From assembly GCF_030166655.1 (NCBI RefSeq), contig NZ_CP126446.1, positions 2,852,001 through 2,916,000 of the forward strand: DNA of 64,000 nucleotides, in the 5' to 3' direction. The position numbers were made by a program, and so were the translations under genes. Shown here in pieces: positions 7,513 through 15,864 of the stretch. The first letter of the stretch is position 1. Every line of letters begins with the position of its first letter. The DNA is from Pontibacillus chungwhensis (GTDB lineage: Bacteria; Bacillota; Bacilli; Bacillales; BH030062). The notes under the pieces were generated by a model. It saw nothing but the letters and a program-made list of their open reading frames with translations, had not been told where the DNA came from and ran no database searches.

Positions 7513-8205
7513 TTACAGCTGACGAAGCATCCCTTGAATCAGAGTAGCAGCGTTTTTACCTGCTGTCTCTAAATATTGATCGAAAGAAACATTCGATTCT
7601 TTACCCGCGATGTCAGACAGAGATCGAATAATAACAAACGGAGTTCCGTAATGATGGCTCACCTGCGCTATGGCTGCTGCTTCCATCTCCGCAGCTTGTA
7701 ATAGCGGGAACTTACCTCGCACAAACTCAACACGGCTGGCATCCTGCATAAACGAATCACCTGTTGCTATTAACCCTCTTACTGTATGGAGCTCTTCTAA
7801 CTCTTCTGCAGCCTTTTCTGCAACCTGAACGAGTTCTTCGCTAGGAAGGTAGGCAGCTGGCATGTCAGGCACTTGTCCATATTCATAGTTAAAGGCTGTC
7901 ACATCGACGTCATGATGACGTACCTCAGAAGAGATAACAAGATCTCCTACTTTTAGTTCTTTGGCGAAACCTCCAGCTGAACCTGTATTAATGATATGTG
8001 TTGGCTGATAACGCTCATGCAAGATCGTTGTAGCCATCCCTGCATTTACTTTACCGATATTGGATTTTGTAAGGACAACTTCTTTCCCTTCTAGTTCCCC
8101 ACTATAAAACGTGCAACTCGCAACGGTCTCTTCCTGATGGATGGTCATGTTACTCTTTAATAATTCTACTTCTTCGTCCATAGCTCCAATAATACCAATT
8201 GTCAT
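7513..8205 (-). CDS. mtnN: 5'-methylthioadenosine/S-adenosylhomocysteine nucleosidase
   Basis: MtnN cleaves MTA and SAH to adenine plus the thioribose or ribosylhomocysteine, recycling the by-products of SAM-dependent reactions. The 230 residues match the family. [13 protein letters not shown] opens the protein (the Glu near 12 is catalytic in the family); TGSAGGF lies near 74, the MEMEAAAIA-type nucleoside site ([14 protein letters not shown]) near 172, and the catalytic Asp in RSLSDIAG near 197. It lies 20 bases after yrrS and before yrhC. The methyltransferase gene yrrT, which separates yrrS from mtnN in B. subtilis, is absent. Confidence 0.96.
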   Translation of the reverse strand: MTIGIIGAMDEEVELLKSNMTIHQEETVASCTFYSGELEGKEVVLTKSNIGKVNAGMATTILHERYQPTHIINTGSAGGFAKELKVGDLVISSEVRHHDVDVTAFNYEYGQVPDMPAAYLPSEELVQVAEKAAEELEELHTVRGLIATGDSFMQDASRVEFVRGKFPLLQAAEMEAAAIAQVSHHYGTPFVIIRSLSDIAGKESNVSFDQYLETAGKNAATLIQGMLRQL

Positions 8206-8225
8206 GCTGATTTCTCTCCTTTAAT

Positions 8226-9038
8226 CTAAGACTCTTCTTCGCCTGAGTCATCTTGCTCGTTATACTGAGCTTTATATTCATTATCTTTTAAAACTTCCAC
8301 CCTCATAGGCTTCCATCCTTTTCCTTCTACCCATGCGGTGTATACCCGGTACGTTTTCTTGCCTGTTTGATCTGAAATGGTTGCAACGGCCGTTTGGTTA
8401 TTACCACCGTTGTTTACCCTCCATAATGTGGAGTCCTCAGAAACGCCAGCTCCAAGATAAATGGAGTCCATCATTTCTTCCCAGTCCTTAGTTGTATCAT
8501 CAAACGTAGCCACATGCTTTCCTTCTTGTTCGGTACGAATCGCGCCCCATTTACCTTCGTACACTTCCAAGACGTTATCTTCCTTTGATACAGACGGTAT
8601 ATCTATGTACTCATCACTTGCTACAGTTTCCTCTTCAGATTCCATTTCCTCTTTCTCTTCTTCATCTTTTGCTTCATCTTCATCTTGAGTTTCTGTTTCT
8701 GTACCCTCATCATTAGACTCGCTTACATCTTTTTGCTTGTCCTCATCAGCTATTGATTCATCTGATTCAGAAGATGCAGACTCCTCTTCTGTATTCTCAT
8801 CTTCTACATTTTCATTCGTGTCTTCTTCACTTTCAGAAGCCTCAGAATCTGTTTCTTCCATTTGACCTGAAGCCTGTTCTGCAGTGTCTGGATCTCCATC
8901 TTCTTTCGCTTCATTGCCTCCAAATGGCCATACAATAACACCGATTAAAACAACCACAAATACAACAGCTAACACGCTAAAGCCAGTCATCAGCTTCGTG
9001 TTTTTTCGCTTCTTTTCATAACGATTTGTTCGACTCAT
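8226..9038 (-). CDS. yrrS: YrrS family (DUF1510) membrane-anchored protein
   Basis: A 270-residue protein: a basic cytosolic start (RTNRYEKKRKN), one membrane helix (about 17-38), a very acidic low-complexity stalk of Glu, Asp and Ser (about 43-145), then a folded extracellular domain (about 150-260) with DWEEMMDSIYLGAG and YRVYTAWVEGKGWKP. This is the YrrS/DUF1510 layout. The stalk is unusually long and acidic, as expected for a protein exposed to a salty outside. In B. subtilis yrrS accompanies pbpI; here a small + strand gene separates them. Biochemical role unknown. Confidence 0.85.
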   Translation of the reverse strand: MSRTNRYEKKRKNTKLMTGFSVLAVVFVVVLIGVIVWPFGGNEAKEDGDPDTAEQASGQMEETDSEASESEEDTNENVEDENTEEESASSESDESIADEDKQKDVSESNDEGTETETQDEDEAKDEEEKEEMESEEETVASDEYIDIPSVSKEDNVLEVYEGKWGAIRTEQEGKHVATFDDTTKDWEEMMDSIYLGAGVSEDSTLWRVNNGGNNQTAVATISDQTGKKTYRVYTAWVEGKGWKPMRVEVLKDNEYKAQYNEQDDSGEEES

Positions 9039-9215
9039 TCCTAGTTCCCCCTTTGATTCATTATACTATGACACGAAGGTAGAACCAATATATCCAACAA
9101 AAGGTTTTGTGTTTTTTTGTCGATTGTCTACTACTTTTGCTGAAATGGAGGAATAACTCACTTTATGTATAATATAGTGTATACAAGAAGAGAGAAAATA
9201 AAGGTGGTGGAGCAA

Positions 9216-9458
9216 TTGAACGTGACAAGCTTTAACAAGAAGGCGTGGAATTTATCTAGGTTCAGCAAGGTCGGTTACTGCAAAGAAGAAAAGCGTTTGT
9301 GCATCTACTTCCTTAATGGGATTACGATGGAAGTAAACAACGTAGAAGAACAGGTGGTTTTTGAGTTTATTATAAGTTTGGAAAAAGAGACTTTTATCCG
9401 TGATTTACTAAAATCGGGTTATCGCACCTCTTTCCACCAAACTCCGTTACATGCATGA
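9216..9458 (+). CDS. small hypothetical protein between yrrS and pbpI
   Basis: An 80-residue protein of unknown function, alone on the + strand among - strand genes. AAGGTGGTG at 9201-9209 lies 6 bases before TTG 9216, so I start there rather than at ATG 9165, which has no ribosome site and overlaps a TATAAT (9168-9173) that is probably its promoter -10. The core KVGYCKEEKRLCIYFLNGITMEVNNV looks like a small beta-sheet domain, reminiscent of KTSC-type domains, followed by a helix (FEFIISLEKETFIRDLL). That likeness is weak. A hairpin shared with pbpI follows. Confidence 0.65.
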   Translation: MNVTSFNKKAWNLSRFSKVGYCKEEKRLCIYFLNGITMEVNNVEEQVVFEFIISLEKETFIRDLLKSGYRTSFHQTPLHA

Positions 9459-9487
9459 AGGGAACCTACTAAAAAGCAGGGTCCCTT
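9458..9487. terminator. bidirectional hairpin between the small gene and pbpI
   Basis: AAGGGA...TCCCTT with inner CCT/AGG (9458-9487), T-rich on the + side. It follows the small + gene, and the pbpI stop lies within its loop region. Confidence 0.6.
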
Positions 9488-11178
9488 CTTTTCAATTCTT
9501 TTATGTCTTCTTGTTGGTACAGATAAGAAACCATGTCCTTATAAACAGAGTATGTTGGCCCAGACTGTGCACTATTTAGTGTGACGACGACCATCGCATA
9601 CTTGGGTGTATCATAAGGAAAATAGCCAGCGAACCAGTGGTGAGACTGATTTTCTTTCACTCCATCAGCATTTTCCACTTCCGCTGTACCCGATTTTCCG
9701 GCAATTTTTAACCCTTGTAATGTACTAGCAGTCCCTTCTGAAGTGGGAACCTTTTGTAGCAACTCTTGTAATTTCAACGAACTATAAGAAGAAAGACGGT
9801 TATCTGTATCAATATGCTCTGGGAATCTTATAAATTCAGAACCATTTCGATATAGAATCTCTGTTGCCCCGCGAACTTCTTTTTTTACGCCTTTAGCTGC
9901 AATCGTTGCCATCATGTTCGCCATGGAAAGAGGAGTAATCTGAACATCAAGCTGACCGATTGCCGTTTGTGAAACCGCGAGAGGAACTGTTTTTTGCGGA
10001 TCAGGCCCCCAAATTTGATTCCGGTCCTCGCGCCCAAACTGTTTAAAACCTTTCAGGCGAAATACATCCCCTCTCCATCCAACTTGCTCTGTAAGCCCTA
10101 GCTTAGCCGCATAGTTTTCTAACACGTCCTCATCATGAGCCATCATTTCATTTGCTATTTTAGCAAATGTATAATTACAACTCTGAGCAAAACTTTCCTC
10201 AAACGTTAACACTCCTAAAGAACGCGTCGGTTCTTCTCCTTCATTTATACCCAAATCACAATTAAAAGTTTCTCGAGTATTAACATTCGGATTCTCTATA
10301 GCGGCTGCTGCGACCACGGTTTTGAAAACAGATCCCGGGGAGTAGCTTGTAAGCATTTTATTTTCATATTTATTTGGATCTTTTGGGTTCATATCTGGTC
10401 GACTTACTAAAGCCAACACATCTCGTGATTCCACATCTAACAAGACAAGACCGCCTTCCTTCATACCGGAAGCGTCAATCAACTCTTCAGCTTTCTTCTG
10501 GAGATCTAAATCAAGCGTCGTTTTTACACTAACAGGGTAATAGGGGTCCTGCAGCCCTAAATAATTCACCTTTAGGCCAAATAAAGGGTCTCCCTTCCCA
10601 TCAACATGATAGAGGAGTTTCTCCTCATCTTTAGCAGCTAAAAATTCTTCAAACGTTTCTTCGAGGCCTGAAGCCCCTTTCCCTCTAACGACCCCTAAGA
10701 AATGAGAGGCGATATCTGGGTCACCTGGTGTGGCCCGACCTACAGAAACCATTCCAGGATAATTCCATTCTTGAAACGTCTTAAACTCTTCATCTGTTAA
10801 CGAACGTTCCAAACGATCCGACAAATAAAAAGGTTCTTCACTCACACGAATCCATTGCTCGATCTTCCAAGAAGGCTCATCAATGATGGTCGCGACTTCT
10901 TCTAAAGGAACATCCATATCCTTTAAGAATGGGAAAAAGACAACATCGGAAGTAGCTGGATTTGTAACGGGTACACCATGTCGATCAAGCAAACTTCCCC
11001 GTCCATTATGTAATAATACAGACTGAGTGCGCTGTTCCACACTCGCCTCTAGTAAGTTAACGTTCTCCTTACCAAAACGCTCAGTTGAAATTAATTGAAT
11101 TGTGGCTAATCTATATAACAGAAGACCAAACAAAAAAATTAAACAAACCGCAATGACCTTAGTTCGCTTTGCTTCCAC
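9469..11178 (-). CDS. pbpI: class B penicillin-binding protein PbpI (YrrR)
   Basis: A membrane-anchored transpeptidase that cross-links peptidoglycan. About 569 residues: one N-terminal membrane helix (AVCLIFLFGLLLYRLATIQL), a dimerisation/pedestal domain, and a penicillin-binding domain. Active-site motifs are SVFK near 285, SCN near 335 and KSGTAE near 495. GAGGTG lies 6 bases before GTG 11178, which I prefer to the upstream ATG at 11208. Size and position between greA and yrrS match B. subtilis PbpI (YrrR), a class B PBP reported to be expressed during sporulation. No SpoVD-like PASTA domain is seen. Confidence 0.9.
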   Translation of the reverse strand: MEAKRTKVIAVCLIFLFGLLLYRLATIQLISTERFGKENVNLLEASVEQRTQSVLLHNGRGSLLDRHGVPVTNPATSDVVFFPFLKDMDVPLEEVATIIDEPSWKIEQWIRVSEEPFYLSDRLERSLTDEEFKTFQEWNYPGMVSVGRATPGDPDIASHFLGVVRGKGASGLEETFEEFLAAKDEEKLLYHVDGKGDPLFGLKVNYLGLQDPYYPVSVKTTLDLDLQKKAEELIDASGMKEGGLVLLDVESRDVLALVSRPDMNPKDPNKYENKMLTSYSPGSVFKTVVAAAAIENPNVNTRETFNCDLGINEGEEPTRSLGVLTFEESFAQSCNYTFAKIANEMMAHDEDVLENYAAKLGLTEQVGWRGDVFRLKGFKQFGREDRNQIWGPDPQKTVPLAVSQTAIGQLDVQITPLSMANMMATIAAKGVKKEVRGATEILYRNGSEFIRFPEHIDTDNRLSSYSSLKLQELLQKVPTSEGTASTLQGLKIAGKSGTAEVENADGVKENQSHHWFAGYFPYDTPKYAMVVVTLNSAQSGPTYSVYKDMVSYLYQQEDIKELKRRDPAF

Positions 11179-11273
11179 ACCACTCACCTCTGGCATCATT
11201 ATCTCCATTGAGAAACAACACTAAACCTGAATGAGGAACGATACTCTTCTGTGTGAATGCCTTCGGTTACCCA

Positions 11274-11310
11274 TAAAAAAAGCTCAAAGGAGGTTGTCCT
11301 CCCATGAGCT
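11274..11310 (-). terminator. terminator of greA
   Basis: On the - strand AGCTCA...GGAGG/CCTCC...TGAGCT (11281-11310), followed by a run of T (A on the + strand, 11274-11280). Confidence 0.85.
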
Positions 11311-11321
11311 TGTCTTGATTC

Positions 11322-11798
11322 CTATTCAACGCTAACGATTTTAACGTTTATTTCGCCACCAGGTGTAGCAACAGTTACCTTTTCTCCAACTACATGTCCT
11401 AAAAGACTTTTGGCCATTGGAGAATCGTTTGAGATTTTTCCTTCGAACGGATCCGCTTCGGCACTTCCTACAATGGTATACGTTTCCTCGTCTCCATCAG
11501 GGAGTTCTTGGAAAGTAACGGACTTACCAAGTGCAACCTCATCACTGTCTGATGAATCGCTTTCGATGATTTCTGCATTACGGATCATATTTTCTACTTG
11601 AGAAATACGAGATTCAACGAATGCTTGTTCATCTTTCGCTGCGTCATACTCAGAGTTCTCAGAAAGGTCTCCGAACCCTCTGGCAATCTTAATACGTTCT
11701 ACTACTTCCTGACGCTTTTCCGTTTTCAAATACTTTAGTTCGTCTTCTAACTTTTGTAAACCTTCTTCGGTCATATAATAACTTTTTTCTTCAGACAT
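11322..11798 (-). CDS. greA: transcription elongation factor GreA
   Basis: GreA enters the RNA polymerase secondary channel and stimulates cleavage of backtracked transcripts. 158 residues, the usual length: an N-terminal antiparallel coiled coil (about 1-76) whose tip carries the acidic pair in [16 protein letters not shown] (Asp, Glu near 43-46), and a C-terminal FKBP-like domain with [18 protein letters not shown]. It follows udk in the same direction and has its own terminator. Confidence 0.96.
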   Translation of the reverse strand: MSEEKSYYMTEEGLQKLEDELKYLKTEKRQEVVERIKIARGFGDLSENSEYDAAKDEQAFVESRISQVENMIRNAEIIESDSSDSDEVALGKSVTFQELPDGDEETYTIVGSAEADPFEGKISNDSPMAKSLLGHVVGEKVTVATPGGEINVKIVSVE

Positions 11799-11849
11799 AC
11801 CTCAATCACTCCTTCATACAATACGAAAAGAAATACCCCAATCCTTATA

Positions 11850-11882
11850 TAAAAATGAGCGGCACAAGAACTGTGCGCTCAA
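11850..11882 (-). terminator. probable terminator of udk
   Basis: GAGCGgCACA...TGTGCGCTC on the + strand (about 11857-11881), with A-rich sequence at 11850-11855 that reads as T after the hairpin on the - strand. One bulged base makes it weaker. Confidence 0.5.
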
Positions 11883-11985
11883 ACGAATCGTTACTATTTT
11901 ATAGAAGAAATGGGTGTTCTAGAACTACTACCACATATCATGGCAGATTTTTAATACGTTTTCAACAATTTTATCTATTTATGCT

Positions 11986-12618
11986 CTAATTTCCCTTTTC
12001 TTGGATAATGGTCTTGATTTTAGAAGCCATTAAATCAATTGCAACATGGTTTTGGCCACCTTCTGGAATGATGATGTCCGCATATCGTTTCGTAGGTTCA
12101 ACGAATTGAAGGTGCATCGGTCGCACAACATTGATGTACTGTTCTATAACCGAATCAATTGTTCTTCCTCTTTCTTTAATATCACGCAAAAGACGACGAA
12201 CAATACGTACATCCGCATCTGTATCCACAAATACTTTAATATCCATCAGGTCACGAAGGCGAGGATCTTCAAGAACCATAATTCCTTCAAGAATAATGAC
12301 GTCTTTTGAATCCACTGGGATCACTTCATCTGAACGGGTATGCATTTTGTAATCATAAACTGGCTTCTCAATGGATTCTTTCTCTATGAGCTTTTGAACA
12401 TGCTCAATGAGTAAATCGTTATCGAAAGCGAGTGGATGATCGTAATTGGTCTTCAGACGTTCCTCGTAAGGTAAATGGCTTTGATCTTTATAATAATAAT
12501 CTTGTTCCATCATCAAGATTGTTTTGTCAGTGAACTGCTGGATAATTGAACGGGTAACAGTCGTTTTCCCTGATCCAGTTCCTCCAGCAACACCTATGAC
12601 TACGGGCTTATCACTCAT
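11986..12618 (-). CDS. udk: uridine kinase
   Basis: Udk phosphorylates uridine and cytidine to UMP and CMP (pyrimidine salvage). 210 residues; the P-loop [12 protein letters not shown] (about 8-19), then EQDYYYKDQ and NYDHPLAFD, which form the nucleoside site, and [18 protein letters not shown] (about 136-153), the lid. The length matches B. subtilis Udk. It lies between trmR and greA. In B. subtilis the U32-peptidase pair yrrN-yrrO sits between trmR and udk, but here the gap is only about 110 bases. Confidence 0.96.
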   Translation of the reverse strand: MSDKPVVIGVAGGTGSGKTTVTRSIIQQFTDKTILMMEQDYYYKDQSHLPYEERLKTNYDHPLAFDNDLLIEHVQKLIEKESIEKPVYDYKMHTRSDEVIPVDSKDVIILEGIMVLEDPRLRDLMDIKVFVDTDADVRIVRRLLRDIKERGRTIDSVIEQYINVVRPMHLQFVEPTKRYADIIIPEGGQNHVAIDLMASKIKTIIQEKGN

Positions 12619-12728
12619 GCTGCTTCTCCTTTCGATTGTTCGTACGCATTATGGTATGAGGCAATAGAACTGCCATTTATATCAACTAGTAAAGCAAAGC
12701 TTCTAGTTCGTTCTGGCGCTGGCTTGTT

Positions 12729-13367
12729 TTATCTTTTTACACTTATCGCTACTCCGTCCCCTACAGGCACAATAGTTGTTTGGTAGTCAGGGTGTTGAAT
12801 GAGCCACTCATTATAAGTGCGTATTTTACGAGCAATTTTGGCAATATTTGAACCATCAGCCGGATCATCAGCGACGAACCCTTTAAACAAAACATTATCG
12901 GAAATCACCATGCCATTTGATTCAAGCTCTGGTGTAAATAATTCAAAAAACCTTTGGTACTGCCCCTTAGCTGCATCAATAAATAATACATCATAAGGCC
13001 CTTTTGCTTTCAATTCCTCTGCTAAATCAAAGGCATCTCCAAACAAAATACGCACTCGATTTTCTAGTCCGAGTTTGTTTATGTTGCGAATTGCTTCATT
13101 GTATCGTTCTTCATCACGTTCAATGGAAACAACTTCACATTCCGGATCGCTTTTTGCCATTTGAATAGCTGAATACCCAATGGCTGCACCAATTTCTAAT
13201 ATCCGCTTCGGTTGTTTAATTCGAATCATTTGCTGTAGAAATTCTATCCCTAAGGGTTCCATAATCGGTACATGATGCTCAGCTGCGTAAGACTCTATTG
13301 CCACAATGTCTTCCTCTTTCTGGTCAATAGTTTGCATCAAATAGTGCTCTAATTTCGGATCGATCAT
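12729..13367 (-). CDS. trmR: tRNA 5-hydroxyuridine methyltransferase TrmR (YrrM)
   Basis: A SAM-dependent O-methyltransferase of 212 residues. The fold is that of the catechol/caffeoyl-CoA type: ILEIGAAIGYSAIQMA (about 56-71, SAM motif I), VVSIERDEER, DVLFIDAAKGQYQRFFE (about 131-147) and SDNVLFKG. In B. subtilis YrrM was shown to convert wobble ho5U34 to mo5U34 in tRNA. Its position before udk supports that orthology. The partner genes yrrN/yrrO, which help form ho5U, are not next to it here. Confidence 0.85.
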   Translation of the reverse strand: MIDPKLEHYLMQTIDQKEEDIVAIESYAAEHHVPIMEPLGIEFLQQMIRIKQPKRILEIGAAIGYSAIQMAKSDPECEVVSIERDEERYNEAIRNINKLGLENRVRILFGDAFDLAEELKAKGPYDVLFIDAAKGQYQRFFELFTPELESNGMVISDNVLFKGFVADDPADGSNIAKIARKIRTYNEWLIQHPDYQTTIVPVGDGVAISVKR

Positions 13368-13434
13368 ATCTTAATCCCCCACATAGAATTAATCATTCTT
13401 TACTGCTTTCATTACAACCCTCTTATTTTAGCAT

Positions 13435-13477
13435 AAAAAAAGCAGGAAATGCGAGGGGTTTTCCCCTCACATCCCTA
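13435..13477 (-). terminator. terminator of mltG
   Basis: GGAAATGCGAGGGG/CCCCTCACATCC (13444-13477) with loop TTTT; the - strand T-run is at 13435-13441. Confidence 0.85.
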
Positions 13478-13483
13478 CAAATC

Positions 13484-14602
13484 TTAATTAATATATTTAT
13501 TTTTCTTGCGGTTGTGCTCATCTAGCGTCTCAGAATAGTAAATTGTACCATCTGATGCGGCTAAAAAGTATAGATTATTGGATTCTTTTGGATTCACAGT
13601 CGCTTCAACTGCATTCTCAGCGAAGTTAGAAATAGGTCCAATCGGTAAATCATTCACATGATACGTGTTGTATGGAGATTCTACTTCTAAATCTTCATAT
13701 AACACACGGTCCTTATGTTCTCCTAAGGCATACAACACAGTTGGGTCTGTTTGAAGAGGCATCCCTTCTTCTAAACGGTTGTAAAACACTTCTGCTATCT
13801 TTTGTCGGTCTTCTTTAGTCTTTGCTTCATTTTCTACAAGAGAAGCCATTGTAACAGCTTCATGTACTGTAAGACCCTGTTCTTTCATAGCAGGAATATA
13901 AGGTGCAATCACTTCTTCGGTCTTTGATAACATCTTTTCAACGATTTGTTCAATCGTTGGTTCTTCCACATAAAAATCATACGTGGCAGCAAACAGATAC
14001 CCCTCAAGAGGTGTTCTAATCTCAGGGTCTAAAATAACCTCTGATAATAAATTGGGATGGGTGTCAATCAACGATTCTACGTACGCATCCTCGTTTACTT
14101 TATCCATGAAGTCTTCTTTCTCAATGCTGGTCTTTCTAGAATAAATATCTGCAATTTGTGCTACCGTTTTTCCTTCAGGAATGGTCACCGTTAACAATGG
14201 ATCTTTTACCACTTTACCTGTTTTTAAAGCTTTCACGAGTTCATCAAGGGACATGGCTTGAGTAAACGAGTACTCCCCAGCCTGGAAACCTGATTCATTC
14301 TTAAACTTTACATAAAAACGGAACACACGGCTATCCTTAATGACATTCTCTTCTTCAAGAATGGAGGCAATCTGAGACACGGACGAACCGATCGGAATAT
14401 CAACTTTTTCTTTTGTCGTGTCATCCGGGTCTACCGGTTCAAGAGCAGAGCTGATGTATATGTATCCAGTTATACCCACAACAGCTATTACCGTTATAAC
14501 AATAGCGAGTACAATGGCAACGATTTTACGAACAGTTTTCGCTTCCGCACTGCGCTTTTTTTGGTTATCTTTCATTGGATCATCATGATTCGACGAAGAC
14601 AT
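13484..14602 (-). CDS. mltG: endolytic murein transglycosylase MltG
   Basis: MltG (YceG family) cuts nascent glycan strands and sets their length at the membrane. 372 residues from ATG 14602, which follows GGAGGAA by about 5-7 bases; an in-frame ATG 18 bases upstream falls before that site. There is a short charged cytosolic part, one membrane helix (IVAIVLAIVITVIAVVGITGYIYI), a LysM-like region, then the catalytic domain with VTMASLVENEAKTKEDR (the catalytic Glu lies in this block) and DLPIGPISNFA. It corresponds to B. subtilis yrrL. It has its own terminator. Confidence 0.93.
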   Translation of the reverse strand: MSSSNHDDPMKDNQKKRSAEAKTVRKIVAIVLAIVITVIAVVGITGYIYISSALEPVDPDDTTKEKVDIPIGSSVSQIASILEEENVIKDSRVFRFYVKFKNESGFQAGEYSFTQAMSLDELVKALKTGKVVKDPLLTVTIPEGKTVAQIADIYSRKTSIEKEDFMDKVNEDAYVESLIDTHPNLLSEVILDPEIRTPLEGYLFAATYDFYVEEPTIEQIVEKMLSKTEEVIAPYIPAMKEQGLTVHEAVTMASLVENEAKTKEDRQKIAEVFYNRLEEGMPLQTDPTVLYALGEHKDRVLYEDLEVESPYNTYHVNDLPIGPISNFAENAVEATVNPKESNNLYFLAASDGTIYYSETLDEHNRKKNKYIN

Positions 14603-14768
14603 GACATTTCCTCCTTCCATCCGCTATATTATACTATAATTCCCCTTTGTCTTTCTATCATTTGCTGAAAATTTACATCTTTCGATTTTGGTTCAGCTGT
14701 AGGATGTTTATGAAAAATGCGTTTATTTAACCTGAAATGAGATGGGTAATCATTTAAGATACAAAAAA

Positions 14769-14790
14769 AGAGACCCTTAAAGGGTCTCTT
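14769..14790. terminator. terminator of the yrzL-ruvX-DUF1292 unit
   Basis: AAGAGACCCTT/AAGGGTCTCTT (14769-14790) flanked by A7 and T7, so it works in both directions; on the - strand it ends the DUF1292 gene. Confidence 0.9.
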
Positions 14791-14793
14791 TTT

Positions 14794-15078
14794 TTATTCT
14801 TGTTCGTCTACTAATGTGTTTAGGACTTCTTCGACCATTTCCCATTCTTCATCAGATTCGATCTGATAAAGAGCAAGGTCGTCGTCATCACTTTCTTTTT
14901 CTTCATAACGGAAAGCAAATACTTCAACTTCTTCGTCTGATTCCTGCTGCTCTGCTGGAACTACAGCAATGTAAGAGTGACCTGTTTGGTCTACATCAAA
15001 GCTGAATAAGACTTCAAATAAATGTTCTTCTCCGTTTTCATCCGGAATAATAATTCGTTCTTTTTCTTCTAAACCCAT
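14794..15078 (-). CDS. yrzB: DUF1292 family protein (YrzB-like)
   Basis: A 94-residue acidic cytosolic protein. ERIIIPDENGEEHLFEVLFSFD and SYIAVVPAE are the typical beta strands of DUF1292, and the C-terminus (ALYQIESDEEWEMVEEVLN) is the conserved end of the family. It follows ruvX after 9 bases, the same order as B. subtilis yrzL-yrrK-yrzB. No function is established for the family. Confidence 0.85.
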   Translation of the reverse strand: MGLEEKERIIIPDENGEEHLFEVLFSFDVDQTGHSYIAVVPAEQQESDEEVEVFAFRYEEKESDDDDLALYQIESDEEWEMVEEVLNTLVDEQE

Positions 15079-15087
15079 ATTAACACC

Positions 15088-15507
15088 TCAATTTGAATTA
15101 GCATCTAAATAACTTTGTAAAATCATAACAGCAGCCATTTTATCAATAACTTTCTTCCGTTTACTACGACTAACATCCGCATCGATCAAAACGCGTTCAG
15201 CTGCCATTGTTGTTAGTCGCTCGTCCCATAACACGCTGGGCACGTTGAAGTATGCCTCTGATTTCTCGGCAAATACTTGAGAGGCTTCTCCTCTTGGACC
15301 AATCGTACCATTCATGTTTTTTGGAAGTCCAATAACTAGTTTACTCACTTCATGCTCTTTCATGTATGGTTCTAGTTGTTTGAACGCATCCTCATACTCA
15401 CCCTCTGTCCAGCGCAGGGTGGTTAAACCTTGCGCTGTCCAGCCTAGTGCGTCACTTACGGCGAGTCCTATTGTTTTTTCACCTACATCTAATGCTATTG
15501 TTTTCAT
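15088..15507 (-). CDS. ruvX: RuvX/YqgF family putative Holliday junction resolvase or pre-16S rRNA nuclease
   Basis: 139 residues with an RNase H-like fold. The first acidic residue is in [15 protein letters not shown] (Asp near 7); the others are in VLWDERLTT (Asp and Glu near 100) and the region around [15 protein letters not shown]. Homologues process the 5' end of 16S rRNA in E. coli and have resolvase-like activity elsewhere; which applies here is not visible. The start is one base after the upstream gene's stop, so the two are probably coupled. Confidence 0.9.
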   Translation of the reverse strand: MKTIALDVGEKTIGLAVSDALGWTAQGLTTLRWTEGEYEDAFKQLEPYMKEHEVSKLVIGLPKNMNGTIGPRGEASQVFAEKSEAYFNVPSVLWDERLTTMAAERVLIDADVSRSKRKKVIDKMAAVMILQSYLDANSN

Positions 15508-15508
15508 G

Positions 15509-15775
15509 TTAACCCTCTTGTTGTTGTTCTAGATAGAATTTCACTAGTTCTTCGATCAGTTCATCGCGTTCCATTTTGCGAATGAGGTTACGTGCATCCT
15601 TGTGACGAGGAATGTACGCCGGGTCCCCGGACAATAAATATCCCACGATCTGATTGATCGGGTTATACCCTTTTTCCTTAAGAGCCTCGTGAACCGAAAG
15701 CAAGACTTCTTTTACATTTTCATCAAACGGTTCTTCTGGAAAATTGAATTTCATTGTTTTATCCATGGAACTCAT
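15509..15775 (-). CDS. IreB family regulatory phosphoprotein (UPF0297, YrzL)
   Basis: An 88-residue protein. [70 protein letters not shown] is almost the textbook UPF0297 sequence; only parts are needed here: [15 protein letters not shown] (about 38-52) and [12 protein letters not shown]. In Enterococcus, IreB is a substrate of the Ser/Thr kinase IreK and affects cephalosporin resistance. AGAGGTGAT precedes ATG 15775. It lies between alaS and ruvX as in B. subtilis. Confidence 0.92.
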   Translation of the reverse strand: MSSMDKTMKFNFPEEPFDENVKEVLLSVHEALKEKGYNPINQIVGYLLSGDPAYIPRHKDARNLIRKMERDELIEELVKFYLEQQQEG

Positions 15776-15864
15776 ACAATCACCTCTCTATAGATGTACC
15801 CACATACCGCTTACTTGTAAGCTTCATTTTGAGAATACAACCCATATTTTCGATCTATTCCCTA

